Shown: positions 8,609 through 19,483, counted from the stretch's first letter. The stretch: 64,000 nucleotides of DNA from Vibrio gallicus (GCF_024346875.1 NZ_AP024871.1:1736001-1800000); one strand, 5' to 3'. Translations and numbers: made by a program. The notes: a model not told the origin generated them from the letters alone.

Positions 8609-8638
8609 AAAAAAACCGGCTCAATGGCCGGTTTTTTA
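8609..8638. terminator. Bidirectional terminator, pilin-like gene / glnS
   Basis: A 10-bp AAAAACCGGC/GCCGGTTTTT stem (8611-8620 with 8627-8636) with a 6-nt loop lies between two convergent genes and has T-runs on both strands. Confidence 0.88.
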
Positions 8639-8652
8639 TCTTAAGCTATCAA

Positions 8653-10314
8653 TCAGTTACTGATCTTTGCCCAAGTATCGCGAAGGCCTACTGTACGGTT
8701 AAAGACCAGTTTCTGCTGTGAGCTATCTTTGCTATCTATGCAAAAATACCCAGTACGCTCAAACTGAATCCCTTTCTCGGCTGATGCATCAATTAGGCTT
8801 GGTTCAACCACACCTTGAACCACAGTCAATGACTCAGGGTTAATACATGCCTTAAAGTCGTCTGCAGCAGCTGGATTGGCTACTGTAAATAGACGGTCGT
8901 AAAGACGCACTTCAGCGGCAATCCCTTTATTTGCAGATACCCAATGAATAACACCCTTAACCTTACGGCCATCACTTGGGTTTTTACCCAGGGTTTCGTC
9001 ATCATAGCTACAGAAGATGGTGGTAATTTTGCCATCAGCGTCTTTTTCAATACGCTCTGCTTTTATCACATAGGCACCACGTAAACGAACTTCTTTACCT
9101 AATACTAAGCGCTTGTATTTCTTATTTGCTTCTTCACGGAAATCATCCGCTTCGATAAACAATTCACGGGTAAATGGAACCTGACGCGTGCCCATCTCTG
9201 GTTTGTTCGGATGGTTAGCCACCTCGAGCGTTTGTTCATCGCCAAAGTTTTCAATAACGACCTTAACCGGATCAAGTACCGCCATAGCACGCGCAGCATT
9301 CTCATTTAAGTCATCACGAATACAAGATTCAAGAGAGCCATACTCAATCATATTCTCTTGCTTAGTCACACCGATGCGCTTACAGAACTCACGAACAGAA
9401 GCTGGTGTAAACCCACGACGACGCAAGCCTGAGATTGTAGGCATACGCGGGTCATCCCAACCGTTCACTAGGTTTTCAGTCACAAGCTGACTTAGCTTAC
9501 GCTTTGACATCACTGTGTTTTCAAGATTCAAGCGGCTAAATTCGTACTGATGTGGCTGGCATTCAATCGATATATTCTCTAGCACCCAATCATATAAACG
9601 ACGGTTGTCTTGGAATTCAAGGGTACACAATGAATGAGTAATACCTTCTAACGCATCCGAAATACAGTGGGTAAAGTCATACATCGGATAGATGCACCAC
9701 TTATCACCAGTTTGGTGGTGGGTAGCAAACCGCACACGATATAAAACGGGATCGCGCATTACCATGAACGAAGAAGACATATCGATCTTCGCACGCAGAC
9801 ACGCCTCGCCCTCTTTAAAGCCACCAGCTCGCATCTTTTCAAACAGAGCTAAGTTCTCTTCAATCGAGCGCGTACGATATGGGCTCTCTTTACCAGGGGC
9901 AACCAAGGTACCGCGATATTCACGGATCTGCTCAGCTGAAAGCTCTTCAACATAAGCTAGACCTTTATTGATTAGCTCAATTGCATAACCGTGTAGCTGA
10001 TCAAAATAGTTAGATGAGTAGTGAATATCGCCTGACCACTCAAAGCCTAACCATTGAACGTCACTCTTAATTGAGTCAACGTATTCAATATCTTCTTTCT
10101 CAGGGTTGGTATCATCAAAGCGTAGATTACACTGTCCCTGATAGTCTTGAGCAATACCAAAGTTTAGACAAATGGATTTGGCGTGCCCGATGTGTAGGTA
10201 GCCATTTGGTTCTGGCGGGAAACGGGTATGCACGCTGTTGTGTTTGCCATCCGCAAGATCTTTATCAATGATTTGACGGATAAAGTTTGATGGACGAGCC
10301 TCGGCTTCAGTCAT
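8653..10314 (-). CDS. glnS: Glutaminyl-tRNA synthetase
   Basis: Charges tRNA-Gln with glutamine. This class I synthetase has 553 residues (E. coli 554). The HIGH signature appears in [15 protein letters not shown] near residue 40 and the KMSKS-like loop as VMSKRKLS near residue 270; the C-terminal beta-barrel anticodon-binding part is complete to GLRDTWAKI. The start [16 protein letters not shown] fits the family. It ends against the pilin-like gene and begins about 150 bp from the end of nagE. Confidence 0.97.
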   Translation of the reverse strand: MTEAEARPSNFIRQIIDKDLADGKHNSVHTRFPPEPNGYLHIGHAKSICLNFGIAQDYQGQCNLRFDDTNPEKEDIEYVDSIKSDVQWLGFEWSGDIHYSSNYFDQLHGYAIELINKGLAYVEELSAEQIREYRGTLVAPGKESPYRTRSIEENLALFEKMRAGGFKEGEACLRAKIDMSSSFMVMRDPVLYRVRFATHHQTGDKWCIYPMYDFTHCISDALEGITHSLCTLEFQDNRRLYDWVLENISIECQPHQYEFSRLNLENTVMSKRKLSQLVTENLVNGWDDPRMPTISGLRRRGFTPASVREFCKRIGVTKQENMIEYGSLESCIRDDLNENAARAMAVLDPVKVVIENFGDEQTLEVANHPNKPEMGTRQVPFTRELFIEADDFREEANKKYKRLVLGKEVRLRGAYVIKAERIEKDADGKITTIFCSYDDETLGKNPSDGRKVKGVIHWVSANKGIAAEVRLYDRLFTVANPAAADDFKACINPESLTVVQGVVEPSLIDASAEKGIQFERTGYFCIDSKDSSQQKLVFNRTVGLRDTWAKISN

Positions 10315-10411
10315 CGAAACACCTCATTAGTATTGTTCAATTAATTAATCTTTTCTGACCCTACATTGTATTCGTAACCGCAACTAAATCTAGGGTTTAA
10401 TGTCGTAAAGA

Positions 10412-10440
10412 TAAAAAAAATGCCTCCCAAGGGAGGCATT
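10412..10440 (-). terminator. Intrinsic terminator of nagE
   Basis: A 10-bp AATGCCTCCC/GGGAGGCATT stem (10419-10428 with 10431-10440) is followed on the minus strand by a run of T. It lies 25 bp after the nagE stop. Confidence 0.85.
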
Positions 10441-10464
10441 TACACAATACTTTAACTAAATCGA

Positions 10465-11952
10465 CTAAGAAGGAAGCTCAACTGCTGTTAAGTCAGTATC
10501 TTCAGGGATATTTTTCATCTCCCCTGCAATGATTTCAGCTAGAGGACCTAAGATGATTTGAACGTTATTTGAGCCAAGCTTAACTACGCCCATCGCACCC
10601 ATATTCTTCAGTTGCCTCTCATTAATCACACTTGGATCTTTCAGAGTTAGACGTAAGCGAGTGATACAAGCATCGATAGTAGTAAGGTTGCTATGACCAC
10701 CTAGTGCTTTTAGATATTGCTTAGCAAGTTCAGCTGAGTTCTCAGAAACCTTAGAGGTGCTAACGCCATCTTCGTCATCTTCACGACCTGGAGTTTTTAG
10801 GCCGAACTTAACAATAACGGTACGGAACACTGTGTAGTAAATCGCGAAGAATACTAGACCTTGTACAATTAGCATGTACCAATTTACAGCTAGTGGGTTT
10901 TGGCTTGATAACACGAAGTCAACCAGACCTGCCGAGAAGCCGAAACCAGCCATCCACTGCATTGTTGCCGCGACGTACAACGAGATACCCGTCAATACTG
11001 CGTGTAGCAAGTATAGTGGTGGAGCTAGGAACATGAAGCTGAATTCAAGTGGTTCTGTGATACCAGTGAAGAACGATGCCATACCAGCTGCTAGCATAAT
11101 AGATGCTACTTTCGCTTTGTTTTCTGGCTTCGCAGTATGGTACATAGCAAGTGCTGCACCAGGTAGACCAAACATCATAATCGGGAAGAAGCCCGCTTGG
11201 TACATACCAGTCACACCTGGGATACCAGTACCTTCAGCGATAGATTTTGCGCCACCAAGGAAGTTAGGGATATCGTTAATACCAACAACGTCAAACCAAA
11301 ATACTGGGTACAATGCGTGGTGAAGACCAACGGTTAAGAATAGACGGTTAAAGAAACCGAATAGACCAGCACCAACAGCGCCCATTTGTTGAAGTTGGAT
11401 ACCAAAGCTATTCAAACCATCAAAAATCGGCGGCCAGATAAATAGGAATACCGCAGCTAATACCATACCTGCAATTGAAGTCAGAATAGGAACTAGGCGT
11501 TTACCACTGAAGAATGCAAGAGCTTTAGGCAGTTCTACAGTGTGGAATTTGTTATAGATTTCCGCAGATACGATACCTACTACAATACCAACAAACTGGT
11601 TACCAATCTTGTTGAATGCTGCAGGAGCTTGGTCTACGTGTAGCATTTGAGCAACTGACGCAGGCGAAAGCAGTGTTGTCAGTACCATGTAACATACAAA
11701 GCCAGCTAGTGCCGCTGAACCGTTTTTATCTTTACTTAAACCAAACGCGACACCAATCGCAAATAGCAAAGCCATATTATCAATGATTGCACCACCAGAT
11801 TTAATCAGGAATGCAGCTAAAACGTTATCTGCCCCCCAACCGGTTGGGTCAATCCAGTATCCGATCCCCATTAGGATCGCAGCAGCAGGCAAAGTTGCTA
11901 CTGGAACCATTAGCGCCTTACCTATTTTTTGAAAATATCCGAGAACATTCAC
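10465..11952 (-). CDS. nagE: PTS N-acetylglucosamine transporter, EIICB
   Basis: Takes up N-acetylglucosamine and phosphorylates it during transport. The 495-residue protein has the multi-helix EIIC domain (about 1-380), then an EIIB domain with the phosphorylated cysteine Cys429 in TTIDACITRLRL. E. coli NagE (about 650 residues) has a fused EIIA at the C terminus; here the protein stops after EIIB, so a separate EIIA must donate phosphate. EIIA-Glc (crr, 37629-38138) is the obvious candidate. It is divergent from nagA across a regulatory region with a NagC-like operator. Confidence 0.95.
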   Translation of the reverse strand: MNVLGYFQKIGKALMVPVATLPAAAILMGIGYWIDPTGWGADNVLAAFLIKSGGAIIDNMALLFAIGVAFGLSKDKNGSAALAGFVCYMVLTTLLSPASVAQMLHVDQAPAAFNKIGNQFVGIVVGIVSAEIYNKFHTVELPKALAFFSGKRLVPILTSIAGMVLAAVFLFIWPPIFDGLNSFGIQLQQMGAVGAGLFGFFNRLFLTVGLHHALYPVFWFDVVGINDIPNFLGGAKSIAEGTGIPGVTGMYQAGFFPIMMFGLPGAALAMYHTAKPENKAKVASIMLAAGMASFFTGITEPLEFSFMFLAPPLYLLHAVLTGISLYVAATMQWMAGFGFSAGLVDFVLSSQNPLAVNWYMLIVQGLVFFAIYYTVFRTVIVKFGLKTPGREDDEDGVSTSKVSENSAELAKQYLKALGGHSNLTTIDACITRLRLTLKDPSVINERQLKNMGAMGVVKLGSNNVQIILGPLAEIIAGEMKNIPEDTDLTAVELPS

Positions 11953-12347
11953 GTTAGTCTCCCTCCCAGGAAATTATATTAATTCAGCCGTAATCTAGCG
12001 TCGCTACACTTTTTACTATGTAGAGAAGCAGATGAAAACTTTTTTTTACTCTCCAATTTAGTTATTTCCATCATAAGCACATAAATTTGCGTCGCAAATT
12101 AAAACCCCAAGAAACGTGACGTGGGTCATGGTATATAATTTCAACAACTGATTTTTGTTAGCATGATCATAAAACTTATTTCACACTTAAAATTAACTTA
12201 GTTTTTGAGTATACTGCGGTTAACAAAGGTTAATTACCTTAGATTAAAGGTGCATGAAGCCTTATATGGCGGGCACTTTACCCTTACAACAACAGATTTT
12301 GTAGTCGGCTATCGCGGGCTATTTACTTTCATCAGGAGCTATACATT
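11953..12347. promoter_or_regulatory. nagE/nagA divergent control region: NagC-like operator and CRP-like site
   Basis: This 395-bp gap holds a perfect 17-bp palindrome with arms AATTTGCG/CGCAAATT at 12084-12100, close to the NagC/Mlc operator pattern. A CRP-like site, GTGA-n6-TCAT, is at 12116-12129. A possible nagA promoter is TTAAAA (12187-12192), a 17-bp spacer and TATACT (12210-12215). Assignment rests on motif likeness and on nagC being the second gene of the nagA unit. Paired NagC operators usually form a loop; a convincing second copy was not found. Confidence 0.6.
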
Positions 12348-13478
12348 ATGTATGCGTTAACCAATTGCGTCCTTTTTACTGGCAGTGATACTTTATATCA
12401 ACACGCTATTGTCATTGATGGTGATCAAATTGTTCAGGTATGCCCTCAACACGAGCTTGCACCTTCAATTGATACTATCGACCTTAATGGTGCCAACGTA
12501 TCACCTGGCTTTATCGATGTGCAGCTAAATGGTTGTGGGGGCGTTATGTTCAACGACCACATTAATGCCGACACACTACACACCATGCACCTTGCCAACC
12601 TAAAGTCTGGTTGTACTAGCTACCTGCCAACACTTATCACCTCATCGGATGATGATATGAAAGCAGCAATTACAGCCCAACGCGATTATTGTGCACGCTA
12701 CCCTAACCACTCTCTTGGTCTGCACCTAGAAGGTCCTTATCTAAACCTTGCACGTAAAGGCATTCATACCGAGTCTTACATTCGCCAATCCGACGATGAT
12801 ATGATTGATTTTATCTGCCAGAACGCAGACGCCGTAGCAAAGGTTACTTTAGCTCCAGAGCAAAATAACCCAGCGCATATCCAAAAACTGAGCAATGCAG
12901 GCATAGTGGTTTCGATTGGTCATACAGCAGCGACCTATAAAGAGGCACGTGAAGGCTTTGCCAACGGCATTACCTTCGCAACTCATCTATTTAACGCGAT
13001 GACACCTAATACCGTTCGTGAGCCTGGGGTCGTGGGCGCAATCTATGACACACCCGAGGTATACGCTGGCATTATTGTGGACGGACATCATGTAGATTAT
13101 GCAAACGTTCGTATTGCGAAGCACGTAAAAGGCGACAAACTGGTTCTAGTTACTGATGCCACCGCTCCAGCAGGCGCATCAATGACAGAGTTTAATTTTG
13201 TAGGAAAAACAGTCTATTATAAAGACGGTAAATGCGTTGATGCCAATGGCACTCTTGGTGGTTCAGCATTAACTATGATAGAAGCTGTAGAAAACTGCGT
13301 TAAATATGTCGGCCTTCCTTTGGATGAAACCCTGCGTATGGCAACTTTATATCCAGCTAAAGCGATTGGAATAGAAAATAAGCTAGGACGCATAAAATCA
13401 GGTATGATTGCCAACCTTGCTATTTTTGATAGTAAGTTCAACATGTTAAAAACCGTCGTGAACGGCGAAATTCAATAA
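12348..13478 (+). CDS. nagA: N-acetylglucosamine-6-phosphate deacetylase
   Basis: Removes acetate from GlcNAc-6-phosphate to give glucosamine 6-phosphate, the step after NagE uptake. The 376-residue amidohydrolase shows [12 protein letters not shown] near residue 54, Glu128 in HLEGPYL, His192 in IGHTAAT, His213 in THLFNAM and the catalytic Asp270 in LVTDAT, matching metal and catalytic positions of the family. AGGAG at 12335-12339 is a good ribosome binding site. nagC follows after 8 bp, so the two are one operon. nagB is not adjacent in this window. Confidence 0.96.
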   Translation: MYALTNCVLFTGSDTLYQHAIVIDGDQIVQVCPQHELAPSIDTIDLNGANVSPGFIDVQLNGCGGVMFNDHINADTLHTMHLANLKSGCTSYLPTLITSSDDDMKAAITAQRDYCARYPNHSLGLHLEGPYLNLARKGIHTESYIRQSDDDMIDFICQNADAVAKVTLAPEQNNPAHIQKLSNAGIVVSIGHTAATYKEAREGFANGITFATHLFNAMTPNTVREPGVVGAIYDTPEVYAGIIVDGHHVDYANVRIAKHVKGDKLVLVTDATAPAGASMTEFNFVGKTVYYKDGKCVDANGTLGGSALTMIEAVENCVKYVGLPLDETLRMATLYPAKAIGIENKLGRIKSGMIANLAIFDSKFNMLKTVVNGEIQ

Positions 13479-13486
13479 GGATAGCT

Positions 13487-14707
13487 ATGACTGGCGAGCA
13501 AATTGGTAACGTAGACTTGGTCAAACAGCTAAACGGTGCTGCTGTTTATCGACTCATTGACCAACAAGGCCCTATTTCTCGGATTCAAATTGCAGAACTG
13601 AGTCACTTGGCGCCTGCAAGTGTCACGAAGATAACTCGTCAGTTACTAGAATTTGGCTTTATCCAAGAGGTTGCACAGCAAGCCTCAACGGGTGGACGCC
13701 GCGCAATATCATTAAAGACCCAAGTTTCCCAATTCCAAACTATTGCAGTTCGGATTGGGCGAGATTACATCCAATTGTCACTGCACGACCTTAGTGGTCA
13801 AATATTGGCACAGGATGAATCCTCTATTTCGTACAGTAATCAAACCGAACTGGTTGGGTTGCTGTACGACAAGATAAACCTATTTAAAGCTAGCACCCTA
13901 GATCAGGTGCAAAACCTAATTGCTATTGGCGTAATCCTGCCTGGGTTAGTTAACCCTGAGAAAGGTGAAGTCGACTATATGCCTAACACTAAAATCGACC
14001 ACCTGCCTCTGGCACAGTTGATGATAAAAGAGTTTGGCGTTGAGTGTTTCGTTGGTAATGACATTCGAGCTATGGCATTAGCCGAACACTACTTTGGGCA
14101 AACCCAAGACTGTAATGATTCGGTATTGGTTAGTGTCCACCGCGGAGCAGGTTCTGGCATTATTGCCGGTGGTCGAGTGTTCTTAGGCAGTAACCAGAAT
14201 GTGGGCGAAATCGGCCATATTCAGGTAGACCCTTTGGGTGAGCAATGTCAATGTGGCAATTTTGGTTGCCTTGAAACCATCGCCTCTAACCCTGCAATTA
14301 TTAAGGGTGTAAAAGAGCGCCTGGCTCAAGGCTATAATTCAACCTTGGCTGAAGAGTCTCACATCAATATAGACACCATATGCAATCACGCATTATCTGG
14401 TGATGCACTTGCAACTCAAAGCATCGTGCGAGTTGGTAATCAACTAGGTAAAGCTATCGCTATTGTTATTAATCTGTTTAATCCCGATAAAATAGTAATT
14501 GCGGGGCATATTACCAAGGCACACGAGATCTTATTTCCTGCCATCGAAAGAAACGTATCTAGCCAATCCTTAACTGCGTTTAATAAAGGTTTATCGATTG
14601 TTGCCTCTTCTCTTGAGCATCAACCGACGATGGGCGCCTTCGCAATTGTGAAGCGTGCCATGTTAAATGGTATATTGTTACAGAAATTGATGGATTCGAA
14701 TCAATAA
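13487..14707 (+). CDS. nagC: ROK-family repressor NagC
   Basis: Represses amino-sugar genes until GlcNAc-6-phosphate binds. The 406-residue protein has an N-terminal winged helix-turn-helix (about residues 15-70: ISRIQIAELS then APASVTKITRQLLE) and a ROK sugar-kinase-like domain with the zinc motif CQCGNFGCLE near residue 253. E. coli NagC is also 406 residues. Placed 8 bp after nagA, so it is self-regulated with its substrate pathway through the operator upstream. Confidence 0.95.
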   Translation: MTGEQIGNVDLVKQLNGAAVYRLIDQQGPISRIQIAELSHLAPASVTKITRQLLEFGFIQEVAQQASTGGRRAISLKTQVSQFQTIAVRIGRDYIQLSLHDLSGQILAQDESSISYSNQTELVGLLYDKINLFKASTLDQVQNLIAIGVILPGLVNPEKGEVDYMPNTKIDHLPLAQLMIKEFGVECFVGNDIRAMALAEHYFGQTQDCNDSVLVSVHRGAGSGIIAGGRVFLGSNQNVGEIGHIQVDPLGEQCQCGNFGCLETIASNPAIIKGVKERLAQGYNSTLAEESHINIDTICNHALSGDALATQSIVRVGNQLGKAIAIVINLFNPDKIVIAGHITKAHEILFPAIERNVSSQSLTAFNKGLSIVASSLEHQPTMGAFAIVKRAMLNGILLQKLMDSNQ

Positions 14708-14743
14708 CGATTACAATCTATGTGCTATTTGTGATTGAATGTG

Positions 14744-14776
14744 CCCTGTTTGAGTAATTGTTAACAGGGTAATATG
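14744..14776 (+). promoter_or_regulatory. Hairpin covering the ribosome binding site of the antiporter gene
   Basis: CCCTGTT (14744-14750) can pair perfectly with AACAGGG (14763-14769), leaving a 12-nt loop. The AGGG of the Shine-Dalgarno sequence for the ATG at 14774 is inside the stem, so translation could be controlled by opening the hairpin. This is seen in the sequence; a regulatory role is inference. Confidence 0.45.
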
Positions 14777-16366
14777 GATATAGTTCTAATATGCGTGGCA
14801 TTTATCGCCGGTTTTGCCGCGCAGCGATGTAATCTGCCGCCTTTGGTCGGCTTTCTTCTTGCGGGCTTTGGCCTTCACGCAATGGGGGTCGAGAGCAATC
14901 AAGCCATAGCGAGCATGGCCGATATAGGGGTGACCTTATTATTGTTCACTATTGGACTCAAGCTTGATATCAAAGTCCTCCTATCCAAAGAGATTTGGGC
15001 TGGCGCGACCATCCACAACCTTGCATCAACCGCTTTTTTTACTCTTTCTCTGCTCGCTCTTAAAGTCATAGGCGTTAGCGCATTCGCTGGCATGGGTGTC
15101 AGCCAACTTATGATTTTGGGCTTTGCTCTCTCTTTCTCTAGTACTGTATTTGCCATTAAAGCCTTGCAAGACAATGGCGAGATGAACTCAGTTTATGGCA
15201 CGCTAGCGATAGGTATTTTGGTTATGCAAGATATCTTTGCAGTGTTGTTTTTAACCGCCTCTACCGGAAAGATACCGCAGTGGTATGCCATTTTCTTATT
15301 TGCCCTCCCCTTTGTCAGACCTCTTTTTTATAAGCTACTTAATAAGCTAGGGCATGGTGAACTTTTAGTACTCGGCGGCATCTTCTTTGCTCTAGTAGTT
15401 GGGGCTGGGCTTTTTGAGTTGGTTGGAGTGAAAGCTGACCTTGGTGCTCTGGTAATGGGTATGTTACTCGCTGGACACGCCAAGGCTTCAGAGCTTTCTA
15501 AGTCACTATTTAATATGAAAGAGCTGCTGTTAGTCTGCTTTTTCCTAAATATAGGCTTATCAGATCAGCCCACCATCAGTGGCCTAATCATGGCTGTAGT
15601 ATTTATACTATTACTCCCAGTTAAAGCGGTGTTCTACTATTTTATTCTTGACCGCTTTAAGTTTCGCAACCGCACCTCACTACTCACCTCTCTGACACTA
15701 TTTAACTACAGTGAATTTGGGCTCATTGTGGGTGGACTTGCATACAAAGAAGGGTGGATATCAAGTGACATCATGGTTTCGATCGCTCTGGCCGTATCCA
15801 TCTCTTTTGTCATTGCAGCCCCTATTAACCGCTTTAGCAATCAGATATATCGACGCAGTGCCCAGTGGCTGCGAGAAAACAGCGATACCAAGATCAATAT
15901 TCGAGATCAATTCATCCCGATAGAAGATGCTCAGGTTATGATCTTAGGTATGGGGCGTATCGGCACCGGCGCCTATGACGAATTAGTACGGCGCCACGGC
16001 CCGATATGTATCGGCGTCGAGATCCGCGATGATACGGCGTCTCACCATCAGCATCAACATCGCAATATTATATCTGGCGATGTAACCGATTCTGATTTTT
16101 GGGAACGCATTCAAGACCTGCAACAGATCGAACTGGTGCTGCTGGCCATCCCAAACAACAAGGGAAACCACTATGCTTTTCAGCAGTTAAAGCAAAGGGG
16201 CTATCAAGGTAAGATTGCAGCTATTGCTGAATACTCTGACCAAGTTGAAGAGTTTTTAGATTTGGGCGCCGATGCCGCGTTCAACATCTATCGCGAGGCT
16301 GGCAGCGGCTTTGCAACACATGTCTGTGATACCCTAAAACCAGAGTTCACACACAGAAATAGCTAG
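14774..16366 (+). CDS. CPA2-type cation/proton antiporter with C-terminal RCK domain
   Basis: A 530-residue inner-membrane protein. Residues 1-370 form about twelve hydrophobic segments typical of Kef/YbaL-type monovalent cation:proton antiporters, including ADIGVTLLLFTIGLKLD and the SSTVFAIKAL block. From about residue 386 a cytosolic TrkA-N/RCK nucleotide-binding domain begins with VMILGMGRIGTGAYDEL. It resembles Kef-like potassium/proton antiporters, but the exact ion cannot be read from sequence. It follows nagC by 66 bp, with a hairpin over its ribosome binding site. Confidence 0.85.
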   Translation: MDIVLICVAFIAGFAAQRCNLPPLVGFLLAGFGLHAMGVESNQAIASMADIGVTLLLFTIGLKLDIKVLLSKEIWAGATIHNLASTAFFTLSLLALKVIGVSAFAGMGVSQLMILGFALSFSSTVFAIKALQDNGEMNSVYGTLAIGILVMQDIFAVLFLTASTGKIPQWYAIFLFALPFVRPLFYKLLNKLGHGELLVLGGIFFALVVGAGLFELVGVKADLGALVMGMLLAGHAKASELSKSLFNMKELLLVCFFLNIGLSDQPTISGLIMAVVFILLLPVKAVFYYFILDRFKFRNRTSLLTSLTLFNYSEFGLIVGGLAYKEGWISSDIMVSIALAVSISFVIAAPINRFSNQIYRRSAQWLRENSDTKINIRDQFIPIEDAQVMILGMGRIGTGAYDELVRRHGPICIGVEIRDDTASHHQHQHRNIISGDVTDSDFWERIQDLQQIELVLLAIPNNKGNHYAFQQLKQRGYQGKIAAIAEYSDQVEEFLDLGADAAFNIYREAGSGFATHVCDTLKPEFTHRNS

Positions 16367-16479
16367 ATAACCAGCGGCCTTTAATTAGGCTGCTTTTCTT
16401 TTCTACGATTGACTGTATTTCCATGCCAAGTTTGATGGATAGGCTAAACTTACTTATAAATCAATAATATGAAAAGTAC

Positions 16480-17616
16480 ATGACAACCAATACCTTCCTT
16501 CAATTTGTAGTAAATGAGAATCGAAGTAAGCTTATCCAGTGGCTGCCGATACTGTGTGGTATCTTTTTATTGTTTGGGCTTTCTATACCCCATATACAAT
16601 CGACCACCTTTTTACTGAACTCCGTAAACGATGTCCGTTACTTCCAGTTATTCTTGATAATCATAGCGCCAATCCTATGCCTTGCGCTGTGGTATGTGGC
16701 CAAGAATAGCCATCAAACTAATCATTCAAACCTGATTTTAATCCTGTGCATTGCAGTTTTGGTGGCCGGCCTACATGCAGTCATGTTGAACCAGTCACAT
16801 ACTTTTGCCCCTATTTCTATTGTATTACTCAGTATTATTGTCAAAGTTATGATTCTAAAGACTGCGGCTATCTGCGTAATCTACAGCACCAGCGTGCTAT
16901 CAGGCATTGCCGCTATCATGATATTTGAAGGCAACAGGGTGTTAAATAATCATCTACTGTTGTCGATTTTACTGGTGTTCATTTGGCTGATTTATTTAGG
17001 AAACGACCATTACATGATGAGAAAAAAGGCTTTTACTCATCAGCAGCAGCAGTGGCGAGCACGGCAAAAAATAACCCTGCAACTTCTAGAACTCAAATCG
17101 CAAAAGCAAATGTTACTATCATTAGCTACCCAAGATGCACTAACTGGTACATTTAACCGTGGATATTTTGATAACTCATTAGAGCAAGAATACAAACGAA
17201 CCCTTCGCAATGGCGCAACCCTAGGGATATTGATTATCGATATAGACCACTTTAAACAAGTGAACGATACCTTAGGCCATCAAGCTGGTGATGCTTTCTT
17301 AAAGCAAGTGGCTATCCAGCTAAAACAGACCTTCCTACGCGCTACAGATATCGTTTGCCGCTATGGTGGCGAAGAGTTTGCCATCATAGTACCGGACACC
17401 TCCGCTCAAGAACTCACCATACAAGCGAAGCGATTAACGCAAAGTCTTATTGATATCAATCTCCCACACCCAAACGGCAATCCATTAACGGTGAGCATAG
17501 GCATAGCTTTAACCAACAGCCCAGTACGCGATACTCAACATTTGATCGCTTTAGCCGATGCAGCCTTATACCAAGTAAAAGAAAGCGGTCGCAATGGATT
17601 TAAAATTTCATCCTGA
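16480..17616 (+). CDS. Membrane diguanylate cyclase (GGDEF)
   Basis: A 378-residue protein with about six membrane segments in residues 15-175, a short charged, Gln-rich coiled linker (about 180-215) and a GGDEF domain starting at DALTGTFNRGYFD. The active site is intact as GGEEF (296-300), and an inhibitory RxxD site (Arg287-Asp290) lies five residues before it. It should make cyclic-di-GMP from two GTP and be feedback-inhibited by the product. The membrane part has no sensor domain I recognise. It appears to be a single-gene unit between the antiporter gene and asnB. Confidence 0.92.
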   Translation: MTTNTFLQFVVNENRSKLIQWLPILCGIFLLFGLSIPHIQSTTFLLNSVNDVRYFQLFLIIIAPILCLALWYVAKNSHQTNHSNLILILCIAVLVAGLHAVMLNQSHTFAPISIVLLSIIVKVMILKTAAICVIYSTSVLSGIAAIMIFEGNRVLNNHLLLSILLVFIWLIYLGNDHYMMRKKAFTHQQQQWRARQKITLQLLELKSQKQMLLSLATQDALTGTFNRGYFDNSLEQEYKRTLRNGATLGILIIDIDHFKQVNDTLGHQAGDAFLKQVAIQLKQTFLRATDIVCRYGGEEFAIIVPDTSAQELTIQAKRLTQSLIDINLPHPNGNPLTVSIGIALTNSPVRDTQHLIALADAALYQVKESGRNGFKISS

Positions 17617-17784
17617 GTATATAAAACAACCAGTCATTAAACTACATTCACTAAAAGCACGCTTTTAATGTAAATTATCTAACCATAAGGCTTGGAAGAT
17701 AATTAATTACATATAATGGCTTGCTTTTTCTGACTGGGATGGCAAATTGGTTTTATACGATTTAACTGTTTCAAAGGAAATATT

Positions 17785-19449
17785 ATGTGCTCGATTTTTG
17801 GAATTCTAGACATTAAGAGTGATGCGGCAAGTTTGCGCCCAATAGCTCTAGAAATGTCGAAGAAACTGCGCCACCGTGGCCCAGATTGGTCAGGTATCTA
17901 CTCTTCAGAGAAAGCCATACTTGCACATGAGCGTCTTGCTATCGTTGGTCTAAATAGTGGTGCTCAACCCCTTTATAGCCCAGACAAAAAGCTGATCCTT
18001 GCCGTAAATGGTGAAATATACAACCATAAAGAGCTACGTGCTCGATATGAAGATAAATACGAGTTTCAAACTGACTCCGATTGTGAGGTTATTTTAGCTC
18101 TCTATCAAGATATGGGTGAAGACCTTCTCGAAGAGCTTAACGGTATCTTTGCTTTTGTGCTTTATGATGAAGAGAAAGACAGCTACCTAATTGGTCGTGA
18201 CCACATTGGTATCATCCCACTTTATCAGGGTCTAGATGAGCACGGTAACCTATATGTTGCCTCAGAGATGAAAGCATTAGTGCCGGTTTGTAAAACCGTA
18301 AGTGAATTCCCTCCCGGCGCATACTTAAAATCAACGGATACCCAGCCAACCCGTTACTATGTTCGTGACTGGAACGAATATGCTGCGGTTCAAGGAAACA
18401 GCACCAGTAAAAAAGACCTTACTGAAGCCCTTGAAGCAGCCGTAAAACGTCAGCTAATGACCGACGTACCATACGGTGTACTATTGTCAGGTGGACTTGA
18501 TTCATCGATTACTTCTGCGGTAGCAAAACGCTTTGCAGCGATGCGCGTTGAAGATGATGAGAAGTCAGAAGCGTGGTGGCCACAACTTCACTCATTTGCC
18601 GTTGGCCTTGAGGGTGCCCCTGATCTAAAAGCCGCTCGTGAAGTAGCTGACCAAATTGGCACGGTTCACCACGAGATGACCTACACCATACAAGAAGGTC
18701 TAGATGCTATACGTGATGTTATCTATCACATTGAAACCTACGATGTAACCACTATTCGTGCTTCGACTCCTATGTTCCTTATGGGACGTAAAATTAAAGC
18801 TATGGGTATCAAGATGGTACTTTCTGGAGAAGGTGCTGATGAGATCTTTGGCGGCTATCTATATTTCCATAAAGCGCCTAACGCACAAGAGTTCCATGAA
18901 GAAACAGTACGTAAACTATTAGCCCTAAACATGTTTGATTGCGCTCGCGCTAACAAATCATTAGCCGCTTGGGGTGTAGAGGGGCGTGTACCTTTCCTAG
19001 ACAAAGAATTTATTGATGTAGCAATGCGCCTTAACCCACAAGATAAAATGTGTGGCAACGGTAAGATGGAGAAACATATCCTACGCGAATGTTTTGAGCA
19101 CTATCTACCTGAATCTATTGCATGGCGCCAAAAGGAACAGTTCTCGGACGGTGTAGGCTATAACTGGATTGATACTCTACGTGAAGTGGCAGAGGAGAAG
19201 GTTACGGATAAGCAGATGGAAACTGCACAATTCCGCTTCCCATACAACACGCCAACGACCAAAGAAGGTTATGCGTACCGTGAGATTTTTGAAGAGCTTT
19301 TCCCACTGCCTTCAGCAGCAGAGTGTGTACCTGGTGGTCCATCTGTAGCCTGCTCTTCAGCAAAAGCGATAGAATGGGATGAGTCATTTAAAAACAATGC
19401 AGACCCATCAGGTCGCGCCGTAAAAGCGGTACATAACGACTCATACTAA
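17785..19449 (+). CDS. asnB: Asparagine synthase (glutamine-hydrolysing)
   Basis: Makes asparagine from aspartate, ATP and glutamine. The 554-residue protein starts MCSIFG, exposing the catalytic Cys2 of the class II glutaminase after Met removal, as in E. coli AsnB (554). The ATP pyrophosphatase loop LLSGGLDSS lies near residues 233-241, and the synthetase domain continues with SGEGADEIFGGY and the EGRVPFLD block. AAGGA at 17775-17779 precedes the ATG. It lies downstream of the nag cluster, a layout shared with other vibrios. Confidence 0.97.
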   Translation: MCSIFGILDIKSDAASLRPIALEMSKKLRHRGPDWSGIYSSEKAILAHERLAIVGLNSGAQPLYSPDKKLILAVNGEIYNHKELRARYEDKYEFQTDSDCEVILALYQDMGEDLLEELNGIFAFVLYDEEKDSYLIGRDHIGIIPLYQGLDEHGNLYVASEMKALVPVCKTVSEFPPGAYLKSTDTQPTRYYVRDWNEYAAVQGNSTSKKDLTEALEAAVKRQLMTDVPYGVLLSGGLDSSITSAVAKRFAAMRVEDDEKSEAWWPQLHSFAVGLEGAPDLKAAREVADQIGTVHHEMTYTIQEGLDAIRDVIYHIETYDVTTIRASTPMFLMGRKIKAMGIKMVLSGEGADEIFGGYLYFHKAPNAQEFHEETVRKLLALNMFDCARANKSLAAWGVEGRVPFLDKEFIDVAMRLNPQDKMCGNGKMEKHILRECFEHYLPESIAWRQKEQFSDGVGYNWIDTLREVAEEKVTDKQMETAQFRFPYNTPTTKEGYAYREIFEELFPLPSAAECVPGGPSVACSSAKAIEWDESFKNNADPSGRAVKAVHNDSY

Positions 19450-19483
19450 GCTCGCTCAAGCTTAAATCGCGTAAGTTGATTAA

